From assembly GCA_027563935.2 (NCBI GenBank), contig CM050450.1, forward strand, positions 8,105,957 to 8,169,956: DNA of 64,000 nt, given 5' to 3'. The notes beneath the pieces are model-generated. The model saw only the letters and a list, made by a program, of their open reading frames with translations. It was not told the origin of the DNA and searched no databases. The stretch's first letter is position 1. The number at the start of each line of letters is the position of its first letter. The DNA is from Costus lasius (Eukaryota; Streptophyta; Magnoliopsida; Zingiberales; Costaceae). The position numbers were made by a program, and so were the translations under genes. Shown here piece by piece: positions 11,813 through 23,700 of this stretch.

Positions 11813-13167
11813 CACAACACGGCTGCTTCACCCGCGAAGGTGAAGATCGGTCGGAAGTTCCAGAAAATCACCCACACTGCCAGAGGGTCATCGGAGGACG
11901 TGTGGCCCAAGGAGGACAAAGGTAAAGCCAAGGTGGCAGCTAAGCCTGAAGAGATGGTGAATCAGGGTGATCGCATAGCATAGATCGAGAGGGTGCTCGG
12001 TCTGACAGATAATGGGAACAACGTGGTAGTACCCCAGGTGGAGATTCTTCATAAGACAGTGGAGGCTCAAAGATTGCAGATCGAGACTCAAAGATTGCAG
12101 ATCGAGCTTCTGCGGTAGACTCTGGAGAATCTGATCGACGTGCCAGAGCAGATGACACGCTTGCGAGAGGAGATGCAGGCAGAGATTGTGGTACTACGTT
12201 TTGGCCCTAACGCAAGTATCACGATCGACGGCAGCACCGGCGGAGCAGGAGGCTCACAAACTGAAGGTACAGGTACCTGAGCCAACGACGTTCGGGGGGC
12301 CCGATCGTCCAGAGAAGTGGAGAACTTCATCTGGGACATGGAGCAGTTGTTCTCTGCTAGCCGTGTTCCAGAAGAAGATCGGGTGCGGGTGTGCATCGGA
12401 TACCTCACAGCAGATGCAAAGCTTTGGTGGCGGACTAAAGTTAGCTCGACATCGGGGGCTACTAGCTGGCCTTGAGAGACCTTCCGTGAGGAACTGCGGC
12501 GGCAGTTTCTTCCCGGAAACTCGGCGAACCAAGCTCGTGGAAAGATGGATAGGTTGAGGCACACTGGGTCGATCTAGGAGTACGTCAGGGCGTTCTCCGT
12601 GTTGATGCTAGAGCTACCAGATATGGCGGAAGGTGACAGGAAGTATTTCTTCATCCGGAACCTTCAGCCATGGGCGGAAGCGAAGGTCCGACGGCACTCC
12701 CCACTTGATTGAAGGGCGGCTGCGGCGGTGGCCGAGTCTTTGGTGGATCATCACCATTCCAGATCTGCACTACCAAGGAAATCGCGGTCACCACCAAAGC
12801 GCGGTTCCTCGCCGAGGGCTAGTGTTCCAAAGAGGGGTAAACCCTTTTCCCGGCAGGACAGAGGGTCACCGGGACGATGAAAGCCACATCATCCTGCGAG
12901 AAGGACGAATACAGAGCAGAAGCCACATAGTTGCTTCTTGTGCGGCGGCCCTCACTGGATGAGGGAGTGCCCCACAAGGCAAAAAATCATGGCCATCGTG
13001 ACACAGGAGTCAGCTGAGATCAACGCCGAGGAGGTAAGGGTTGGTGCGCTACAGATAGTTCCAGGCACTGCCACGGGGGCACAGCAGTGTCGGATCGAGG
13101 CTATGGTTGCACGAGATCTGCTCGTGATAGACATCGAGGGCGATGTCCAAGTTGGGCGGGGGAAAAT
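11813..13167 (+). pseudogene. Inactivated Gypsy-type gag of the TR-GAG element
   Basis: This frame resembles the plant Ty3/Gypsy gag (Retrotrans_gag). A coiled, glutamine/arginine-rich N-terminal part is followed by a capsid-like block with VENFIWDMEQLFSASRVPEE and YLTADAKLWWRT. A later stretch has REELRRQFLPGN and EYVRAFSVLMLELPDM. A basic serine/arginine region leads to one zinc knuckle, CFLCGGPHWMREC (C-x2-C-x4-H-x4-C, about 12930-12971). It has a frameshift in the G run near 12294-12299 and at least six in-frame stops, several of which look like CAG to TAG or CGA to TGA changes. No start codon is obvious after the primer-binding site. The copy cannot make Gag. Confidence 0.85.
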
Positions 13168-14327
13168 TGTCAGGCCCATGGACTATCGGGCCGTATTTAA
13201 GAGAAGTGGGCCTAACCCAAGCCCAAGCATGCGAACGAATCCAGGCCCACACAACAGCCAAGCGCGTCGTTCGTATCTCACGCGACATTCAGAGCAGGCG
13301 GAGACGTCATCCTCTCCGCGAAGCTCGGACGTGGAGGAGGACCCAACGGCTTTCTCGGCGAGCTCGTGCGGCGCGGCTAGGTATTCAGCGGGATTGGCAG
13401 ACGCGGGCAACTGCTTCGATAGCGACGCGGGCAACGAGGGAATCGAGCGACGCAATCCTAAAGGAGATGTGGCTGAGCGGAGAGATCGGAGGCGCGGAGC
13501 ATAGAAGGGCGGCGGATCTCCTCTTTAAAGCTGCAGACAAGAGAGAGCAAGAGGGGATCACCATCAGCAAGCAGCGATTTCACTAGAGGAAAGTGAGCGA
13601 AGCTTTGGGGCTGTTTTCCATCGCCTGGGGGCATCGGAAAGGGGTGAGTTCCGAGAGATTGTAACCGGCGACGGGGTCGCCGACGAGGGAGGGAAGAGAG
13701 ACGACGGCCAGGGGGTCGTCGGCATTGAGAGGGAGAGATTCTGTAAGTTTGAGGAATAAAACGAGTTTCTTCTCCTCTATCTATCTTCCCCTGCATCTAT
13801 GTCTCGGCAGCGGCAGTTTCTTGGCAGTAGACGACTGCCAGCCAGCAACGACAACTTCGGGGTCGGCGACGAGAGGGAAAAGGGATCCTCTCCTTGTCGA
13901 CTATCTTCTCCGGCGAGGAGGTTCGACGGCAGACGACAGAAGAGCGCGGGCAGCGTTCGAACGCGACGAACGCAAGCTGAGGACGAAGCGAATCGAATGG
14001 CGTTCGATTCGATACGTCGAGTCAATGGTCAACATCCAATTCGGCGATCGAAAATCGAATTGAAACACTAACGGTGATTTTACCTCTCGAGTCAAAAATT
14101 AATTCGGGTGTCGATTAATCAAAATTGGAGGTATTATTTGATTAGGGTTCCGATTTTCCTAATTAAGGTTAGGGTTTCCCAACTTTTCCTACTCTTTTCC
14201 AATTTGAGGATAAAAATTATACGGGGAAGTTAGGGTTTTCTATTTGGGATAATTTTGCACCGGAAACCCTAGAATCTCACGCCTAGTCTGGTGTTCCGTG
14301 GGACCACCGTTAGGTCAGGGCGTGACA
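13168..14327 (+). repeat. 3' LTR of the TR-GAG element
   Basis: 1160 bp, aligned end to end with the 5' LTR but with scattered substitutions and the 52-bp gap. It is followed by the CTAAG target duplication at 14328-14332. Confidence 0.93.
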
Positions 14328-14332
14328 CTAAG

Positions 14333-17300
14333 TACCCAGCATACTTTGTTTTCCATATAATCTTATTCAAATTCCCTGCAGAATTTTAAAAAGATTAGTA
14401 GGAATATTACAAAGGAATGTGTTTGAATTGTTTGAATAATTTTTCACTACTTAGTGTGTTTTTAAGCATGCATAAAACCAGTTATTTTCTACTTAACCAA
14501 TCTAAAATTCTATAAATAATTATGATTTCAATTCAAAATTTTGAAAATGGAATATTTTAGAAATATTTTCCACACTTTTATGCATTTTATTGAGGATAGA
14601 CTGTTCTATAAGGTTAATGAAAATAATAAAAAGAAAAAAACACTTGGTGGAGGTAGCGTAGTCTGTGCTATGGAGAATTGAACTCCTCCCTGAGCTCTGT
14701 GAATGACCACTTGAAAGCTTGACACATGAATAAAATGTGAGGATGCCAACTTTAAGGGATGCTTGCAAGGAACAAAACAAAAGGCATTTTCAGAAATAAA
14801 AATATTCATGCTCAGGCATCTTAAAAAAGTTAACTTTGAGGGATTTCACGCTAGATTTTTCTAAAAAGAAAGTTATTCAATTGAGCGTTCTAAAATTTGA
14901 GTCATCCAATCATGATAAAACAAATGCATAGCACTAACTTCTTTTTTAACTTATTTCTATTTTAATTGAATGGCCTGAGTTACAATATCTAACTCCAGGT
15001 ATCCTTACATATGTTTCCTTTTGCAAAAGCACAACTTAGAAACCCTATGGTCAAGTTGAAACAAAGTTTATACTTGGTTCGAAATGAAATCTGTAGGGTC
15101 AAGTTAAAACGAAGGTTTCAGAAACAAATCTGTATTGCCCAGTTCAAGCGAAATTGTACTAGTTTGAAACGAATTCGTTATTGGTACATTATAGTGTTAA
15201 AACCACCGGTATATATCAGTCTAAGACTAGAGTGGGAGTGTGGCACACCAGTACAAACTTATCCTATAACCTTGATTGAAACTACCTCACCTCATATGTT
15301 AAACACTCAAGAATAGAATGTTGGTGACAGGAGAATGACAACCTCAATATATGCAAAATTCATCTTATTCTTAGAATACTATCACTTAGAATGTTCATGA
15401 CAACAGAGTCCAATTTTTTTTTTGTTGGAGCTTAGATTGAAAAGCGATGGCATGGGGGGATCATATACTGTATAACAAGTGACGCTAGATTGTTAGGATC
15501 AAACACTTGGTCATGAATCTATCCCAAACATATTGTAGCATGAACTCGAAAGCCAATTATATCTAGATTTCTACAAATCAAATTTTCAATAATTTGGATT
15601 GGTAAATTTTAAAAAAAAAAACATGAAACACAGCGAGAAAAGGTTAATTTCATCACTTGATTTGCCAATATTCATAATCTCAAGGGATTTATACAACATT
15701 TAGACTAGGTAAAATCAAGCGCACTTAAACTTTACCTTCTTCCAGCTTTCAGTTATAGCAAATAACCCCAACCATTGGCGTTGAAGAGAAATTCAGCATC
15801 AACATATCTCTGCAGGAAATTACGGACAAAGAACAAATCCTGCCGGTATTTGTTTAGCCAAACAAACATAGTTATATGCAAAGAACAGGCCTTATAGTCT
15901 CTGAAGAACAGGTGGGCGCCAAAGAGAAACCATCTTGACAGGAAGCATATTCTGCAAAGGAAAAAAAGAACGAAAGTGAAATTTACAATTACAGTACTAA
16001 AATTGCCTGAAAAAAGTAAAATGTGGCAACAATCACATTAGAGATTCAATATGATACACCGGTAACAGTAAAGTACAAGCTGAGCCACAAAATAAGAAAT
16101 TCAACAATGCTTTCCAGCTTGTATAACAAAATTCTCAAGTAATCTGCTTTAATCAAGGAGAAGAAAAATTACTTGACTAAGTAAATAGAATATGTACCAT
16201 TGGTGGTCATTTTGGTTAGATATTTGCATACCTCGTCGATTTGCACACAAAGATGTGTGGATTATGAGAGATTTATGAGCTCAATAATGGGTTGTGCTTT
16301 TATTGGAACCAAAACGAAAAAATAAACCAATGAAAATATAAGTTCAACATCCAACCTTCAATAATTTTTGAAGTTCATCCTTAATAAATTGTTTATTCCA
16401 AATATCAATTTCAATTTCTTAAGTTATGCGGTATCTATCTCAAAGAAACATCATATAACACCCAAACATATTCTTATTTTTGTTTTCTACAGTAGTTTGG
16501 TTCTTTCTATTCCTAAGGAAGGTGATAGGCCCTTTGCGCAACTACAATGCCACTTTGCCTTCAAAATCCTAAGAACTAAATAAGAATACTGCTCATCAAT
16601 TGTTCATTGAATCAATTATTTCACATCTTTTCATTTTTTTTTAATCTGACATGAAATTGTTTTGTATTTAGTTTCCTGTGTTCTTGGAATCGTCCAAAAA
16701 AATACTAAATCTACATGTGGTTTCTTTCTAGCCTCGGATCCAAGTCAAGATCCCTATTTCTAACTTCATGTTCCCAGCCTATTGTTATCCGATAAATTCA
16801 TCTTTAGTGTTAATTTCCTTAATAAGTAAGCGCCCCTTGGGCAGGCTACATAAACAGGCTTGCACATTATATATTTTTACAGAGAAGTAAATAATGATAT
16901 AAAAAATAAGCCAGGCTGCTCGCTAGGGAAAAGATCTCATTAACCCTCCTTGTGACATGGAAATGCACTTCAAGTCATCATCAGGTTCTAAAGGGGCCAG
17001 CTTATCCTTAGCACACAAGTTTCTCCATTTTGCAGCCGGAGGCCATCCAATGGCCTTTATCTTCTAACTTCAATGAAAGGTCCCATAACTTGAGGAGATG
17101 AACCTTTCAAAAATCAGTATGTACCACCCAGTATTTATATATTGATTCAAGACGAAATTGATACCATGTATTGGTATACTTTAGTGTTGGAACCGACAGT
17201 AGGTAATGATTCAAGGCTGGACCAATACACATTTAAAACCTTGAGAAGAACAACTTATGTGAAGCTCATACAGGACATGGGAATATTGAACAAAATATGA

Positions 17301-18032
17301 CTGATATATATCATTTGTTCCATTTTATACAATCATTTGCACCTTCTATCTTCAAGGAAAGGTCCCATCGAAACATCATGTTTCGATTTCAAAATACCTT
17401 GGTGGAGCTTATACAACCATCTATGGAAAATGGTATTGTTGATCAGAATATCAACAATTTGAAACATAAATTTTATCTCACGTGACCATTTCCCCCATGA
17501 AACTCAAAAAATCATACATCAAGATTCCAAAATGTTTTATTTTCATTCCTGTATACCAGAGCTATAATCCATTTCACAATGAGGAATTCTTTCCTGCTAA
17601 GCAACGAGAATGTAGTAAAAGATCATGAATTTCAATAACACAATTTGATGATAAAAAAGCTTCTAGTGAACAGAACACTACAAAATTACAAGAAAAATAA
17701 ATCTCTGTAACATGAAATTCTAAATAAATATATATGCGACGAGACGCCACATCTAGCTTTGTTGTTTCATGAGAAATTTAGATTTGTCCTTTTCATCATA
17801 TAATAATCAATTGTTGGTTTTTCGTAAGATATCGTTTATCCAGTAAAATCCTTAAAATTATTCAAAGAATGCATAAACAAATTATAAGTAATAACACTTC
17901 CAGTGATTTGGGAACACTAAGCATACAACAAAATGGAAACATCTACTTGCCGAAGAAACTTGGTGAATGGGAGATGATGTTACTTCACATTAAATAGATC
18001 AAATAGGTAAAAGCAAGACCTTCGAAGCTGTC
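14333..18032. other. AT-rich spacer downstream of SGF11
   Basis: 3.7 kb without a supported gene. Two similar stretches, about 15180-15260 and 17160-17235, share a TATTGGTAxAxTxTAGTGTTxxAACC block and are probably copies of an old repeat. The last few hundred bases before 18033 should contain the SGF11 3' UTR. Confidence 0.5.
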
Positions 18033-18926
18033 TCATGGCTCGCCATACGCATAATCCCCAAATTCCTCTCCGGTTGCCCCTGTAATGCCATTAGGAACTC
18101 TGCTACTGTTACTAGCACTGGAATATGGAGCATAGACCGTCACTGGACTGCTGCGTGAATGCCTATTCCTTGCAATTGTGCTGCTTCTGGTAGCCTTTGG
18201 GCGAGCCTTTCGACCCTGAGATGGTGCACACACAAAAGACAACGAAGTGCATCAATCCCTCAATGTTTACAAGCATTTTCATTGCAAGATTTCTCGATGA
18301 GATTTTCAATACGAACATAGAAGAATCAACCTAACCTAGATATCAGAATAGGGTTAATTGTTTGCATTCCTTGGACAATAATTTGCATAGCAAGAGGCTT
18401 TTTTTTTCTCCATTGGAGAGGGAGGAAAGCGAAAATAAGATCGCACCTTGCCCATGCACTTCTCCAAGTGAGGGGCGAAGCGTCCGGCGGTTATTGGCCG
18501 CCCACAGTTCATGCAGTCGAAGGTGTCGGTGGCAATCGCAGGATGCGTCTGGCCGAAGATGTCGACCACATTCTTGCTATTGGATTCACAGCTGCTGCCA
18601 GGATCCACTACCCGGGCCTGCGCGGAGAGCCGCAGCTCTTCCTCCTCTTCTTCCAGGTTGCGGTCGAGGCCCAGCCTCGCTATCCGGTGGCACTCCGACG
18701 CCACATCCACGATTATGGATTCCAGGAGATCATCGAAACAGCGAGAGGCATGCTGGAGACCAGGATTAGCCAAGAAAGAGTACAATATTATCAGCAAACG
18801 ACTCAAACGAATCTATCCCCTGCTTAATTGCAGAGATTATCCAAGATTCATGATTGCATCAAAGATCGACTTATTAGTGGTAACCTGAGATTGAGGAGAC
18901 GAGCTGCCATCATTGACCGCAGACAT
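18033..18926 (-). CDS. SGF11: SAGA-associated factor 11 homolog (deubiquitination module)
   Basis: SGF11 links the ubiquitin protease (UBP22/Ubp8) and ENY2/Sus1 into the SAGA-type module that removes ubiquitin from histone H2B in the nucleus. Three coding exons on the minus strand, 18926-18885, 18752-18447 and 18215-18033, join in frame to 176 codons. Residues about 20-50 form the N-terminal helix. An acidic run (EEEEEE) follows, then the Sgf11 zinc finger with C94, C97, H109 and C113 (CMNCGRPITAGRFAPHLEKC). The C-terminal tail is basic, rich in R/K/S, and begins GRKARPKATR, consistent with nucleosome contact. Exon 1 encodes only MSAVNDGSSSPQSQ. A GTAAGAA donor at 19043 suggests a spliced 5' UTR exon upstream (about 19044-19230). 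Confidence 0.92.
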
Positions 18927-20746
18927 TTTTGAGATCAAATCCCAACTTTACATTAAAGAAAGCCAAGAAGCGATTTTGGTGAGCTTCAGTGATCGATCAA
19001 GAGAAAGGGTCAACAAATTTAGAATTCGAGGAGAAATTCTTACCTTGCACTGGACTGCGACGTGGAAATTCCAGAATCTCGATCACGGCTAGGGAAAGGT
19101 AAAGCGGCGAGTAGGAATAGGTCAGCTGCGTGATCAGGGGCGGCGTCTCCGCTTTCTCCCACCGCACAAGTAAGCACTGAGCGAAGCGTCATGGATTGAT
19201 TTGAGATCAACGATTCAATGAGCAACAAAAACAGTATTTGTCAAACTTACTAATAATGGTAATAAATATTTCTAAAATAAGATTTGGTCTTTGGAAAAAA
19301 AAAAATCTCATGAACAGTAGTTAAATACCGCCACCGTCGCAACACTTTCTTTTTTAAAAAAACAAGAGTTTGAGATTAAAAATTCACCTTTAAGTAAATT
19401 ATGGGAACACATCGAAATCTAAATAAATGTATCAAAGAAATGAGATAACTATTTATCCAAATATTTGATTGCTTATCTGCATTTATTATTGATGAGGATA
19501 AGTTAAATATGCAACAAGTGAGATAATATACTTATCAGGCTAATCAATCAAAAATTTAGACTAAGTTGTTGATAATAAGGTCTTACGATTGGATCATTTT
19601 TATTATTTAACTAGTAAGTTAGGTAAAAAGCATTGGGGTTACTCAAGTGATCAGGTCAATCAATAAAAAATATGGACTAAGTGGAGAATAGTTTCGTTTA
19701 TTTTAATCATTGATAATAAGATCTTACATTGAATCATCTTTATTACTTAACTAGTAAGTTAGGTGAGAAGATTGAGGTTACTCTAAAGTGTTATGTAAAA
19801 AAAGGTAAATACTCAAAAGAACATAATTCATTTGTGCTAATGTACTCATACTAAGTAAAATATACACAAAAATGCGATCATAATCAATAATATATTTTAC
19901 GTCAATAAAAATGTGAATTCGTATTAAATGAATAAAAATAGAAACACTTAGATTAAAAAAATATTATTCTAGTACAATTAATTATTTATTAATTATAAAA
20001 ATATGAGATTATTATGCAAGAGCACTACTTCATGGTAATGAAAAACCATTATCATTTTTAATAAATAAAATTTGCCTTTTTCTAAACGGAAGGTTCTCTA
20101 GAAAATATAAAACATGTGAAAAACTGTGTTAGGGTAACTTTGATTTGTGAGGACTTATTAAATTTTTAATAATTATTTATCAATAGCAAGTAAGAAGAAT
20201 ACATTAATGGTGGATAAAAAATATATCCTCAAGTGGCCATTTCACATAATTCTTAAAAAAATTTACAAAATTCATCCTATTTTATAGATGCATAAGACGC
20301 ACTCATAGTACATAAATTTTCAGTATCATGAGTATACAATACAATTCCCACAACATACATATCGTGTACACACATAAGCAACAAGCATCCAATGGGTATG
20401 GCCCATAAAGACGCATAATCCTGCTGCCATTTCCAGTTTTGTGGAAGAGACTGGATAATTGATTTTGCACCGATGCCGCCATTTTTATAATCTATCCAGT
20501 GTTTAGGCGTTTTATACTGAGAAATGATGTGATGAAAATTTCCCCTTTCTCTCACTTTTTTCCTGACATTGAAGAAAAAAGAATCCTACAGATGAGTAAC
20601 CGAGCCTTGTTCCAAGGATCATGGATACGATTCCCCAAGATCTGCATGCATACTCATCCAAGAGTATGAGTAGCAGTAGCACAAACCTCCTATACAACTA
20701 ACACACTTGCAGCAACATGGTCATTCTCCCGCAAAGTTAATCATTG
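18927..20746. other. SGF11 leader and spacer to BMS1
   Basis: 18927-19230 probably holds the SGF11 5' UTR with an intron (donor at 19043 on the minus strand). Beyond it the sequence is AT-rich. An imperfect duplication lies at about 19571-19655 and 19722-19790: both copies carry GATAATAAGxTCTTAC and AACTAGTAAGTTAGGT. The segment just before 20747 should be the BMS1 3' UTR. No other gene was seen. Confidence 0.55.
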
Positions 20747-23700
20747 TCACTCCCCAACTCTTCGACGAGTTCTCTTCTGCTTATCTTCATGGCGATATCG
20801 CTCCCGTCTTTCTTCTCTCTGCCTCTTTTTAGATAATTGCTCTTGCTTTGCCTTTTCTGCTTCATATGCTTTCCTCTTCTCTTGCTCCTTAAGCTTCCGC
20901 TTTGTCATCTAGTAGAGTCCACATATATTTAGACAAATATGAAGATAAAATTATTCATGAACAGAATCTTTGTATCTTACAAGAAAAATTAGGATTCATG
21001 AAAGCATAATCTGCTAAACAAAAAATTAATGGCGAGGGAAAATGAATATTGATGGTTCAGCATGAATGTGGAAGCAAAAGGAATCAGCAGGACCGTCGTG
21101 CAAAAGAAGCTCAAACCAAAATTTCTTGTCTGCACAAGTCAAACTAGAATGGGCCTACTTCAAAATTTAACCAAAACTGACGCTTACTTTTCGTGGTTGG
21201 ATAGTGCAGCTAGCTAAACCACAATTTTTTTGCTTCGCAAATTTTATGCTTGCTAAGAAATATAATATGAAAAGAAATTGAATCAACTAAAGTGTGATTA
21301 CTTTATATCTTTGTACATTAATTATTTATGTTTAAAGGGAACATTAAAAGAGTATAATAAAATTAATATAAAACTAATCTGTTTGGCTTTCGGTTTCAAA
21401 CAAACAGATATTTAAAAAATTGGAACTGAAAACAACAACGCGATCTGCTAACCAGACTGTAGTTTGGATATATTCGACCAAAACAGACTGGTCAATGAAC
21501 TCGACAATAGTTCCATAATTCCATTATCCCAGAAATGTGAGCCAGTATAGTCGTCCGGTGCAATAAAGAAAAAAAATCAAGAATAAACAGATTTAGCTAC
21601 ATCTCAAGAGAAAAACCACTTACCTTATCATTCCTGATCTGCTGAAGATGTTGGACAAGGGCGTGAACCTTTCGCTCATGGGGCTCCATTACTACAGCAC
21701 GACGGTTCTCAAGCGGCGGCCGCTTGCGAGCTGGTGTCTTCTTTGGCTTGGAGGCAAAAGGAAGAGTGGCTTGTAATTTTGGTGGGATCACCAGTGAGTT
21801 AAACTTTCTTGGCTTCCGCTCAATAGGCTGTGTCAGGAAGAAACAAGACAAAGTAATGACAAAAAAATAAGAGACGGACCCTGTATTGCATAAAATACCT
21901 ATGCTCTAAGCATATGTAAGCGCAGTATGCATGCGTGTAGACAATATATAGAACCTTGTATTCTGAATCCTTGTTGTGCGGTATTGGAAGATTGTTTTCT
22001 CGCCGGAGTTCAGCTACTGTTTTCATGCCTTTCCATGCATGACTACGAGGCTGCAAAGATGTAGTCACGGGATTATAGAAACAAGGAATTTCCACTCGTG
22101 TCCAAGCACGGAGGAAAACAATGTCGCTCATCACAATTTTATCTTCAAATGTACATCTTGCAATCCCTTCTTTCACACTTTCTCCCCTCTGCTTCGGATT
22201 GTTACCTAATTCAGCCTTGGCAGCCTGTCATTTAAGATAGAGCATATCACTATTTTAAAGAAAAGAGAATGATTGGAAATCGTGTGTTCAAGTAGGTCAG
22301 AATATTGTTTTATGAATGGAGGAAAAAGATAAGGATTCAGAGGTTACAATCATCGCATTATTTAAGCTACATAAAGTTCAGCAAAAAATACATAGCAACT
22401 GAAATTTCACGATAGGTGTAAAATAAGAATTAGAAAATTCTTCCTTATGATCCAGTAATAAAAGAAAGCAACCAGATATATTGGACGTAGTGTATTATGT
22501 TCCAATACACTACTTGTAAGTTAGGGATATAATACAAAAGAGGGATCATAATCAATATCTTAAACCAAAAGTTAACATTTGAAAGTGGAAGGTGATCTGA
22601 ACAATTTGTACATAACATATTACCAGAGATCCAAAAAATGTTCAATTGATCAGCATAGAACCAGTAAAAAAAACATTTAAATCTCAGAAAAAGATAGTGC
22701 AGGATATTTACCTTCTTAACCTGCCCTCTAATGCCACTTACAGTCCGAATTGCTGCGCCTTCAAATTTAGCAATTTCTAAGTCAGATGTAAACATGCCTT
22801 TAATGAGTGCGGTCTTCTTGAAGATTTTTAAAGGATGACCAACAAGCTTGATCTTCTTCATTATCTGAGCAGCATGGTTGAACTCTTGCACTGTGCCTGT
22901 AGCAGCAATGCGGAATCCAGCCTATGGAGAAGTAAATTTTTTAGAAGAATAGTTGAATACGAGTAACTCGTGGTAAATTAATTTTCCCAACATGAAGAAT
23001 TTCACATGCAAAAACAGATGCACAAAAGGAAGGTCCAATGACATGCCATGCCCAAAGGTAAGAAAATCAACTAACTGAGTATTCCCCCATCACCTTAAAA
23101 TAACCTGATTACCAAATATCAACCATAACTACAAATTTATATAAAATAAAAACACTTACAGTGTTTGACATGGTCTGCAGAGCAAGTACTCCAGTTTGAG
23201 GAGGAGCAAGAGGTCCCCAAAACATAGCTAAACAAAACATATGTTCTGCCGTGTATTTCAGCATGCGATACCGGCCATTTCTATCCTCAATGGAATACAC
23301 AGGAACTGTTTGATAACGCCTCCACCCAATTGAAACAACAATTGGGTCACGTGTCTTAAGAATCTTTTTGTGCCATCTATGCCGCTTAAATCGAACCTAA
23401 ATAAAGGACAATTGAGTCTCACTAAGGAGATGGAAAGAAAATTGTATAGCAAAACATCAAAGTAATACAAAGTACAAGTGCACAAGCTCTTGTTTGGAGT
23501 TTTAAAGAAAGCTCAGACGAGTAGATAATAAACCAAGGATAGATCGTTAGTCGAACGCATTACTAAATGCAACTAACTCAACCTTTCTATTGCTGGAATT
23601 GAAACGGATAACACTATGCAACTAAAAACCTGGACATGATTAATTCTACAAATGTCTGCATACATATGCATGTGAATGATATCTTTAAAGACGGTAAAGC

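Larger units (their letters stand above)
10550..14327 (+). mobile_element. Gag-only LTR retrotransposon (TR-GAG type, Ty3/Gypsy-like)
   Basis: This is a structurally complete element of 3778 bp. Its 5' LTR is 10550-11761 and its 3' LTR 13168-14327; both start TGTCAGG and end GTGACA. The primer-binding site TGGTATCAGAGCC follows two bases after the 5' LTR, and a purine tract (GGGCGGGGGAAAA, about 13154-13166) precedes the 3' LTR. The insertion is flanked by a perfect 5-bp duplication CTAAG (10545-10549 and 14328-14332). The internal 1.4 kb holds only a gag region with a zinc knuckle. No protease, reverse transcriptase, RNase H or integrase fits between the LTRs, so movement must have used proteins from another element. 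Known plant TR-GAGs have this layout. Confidence 0.93.
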
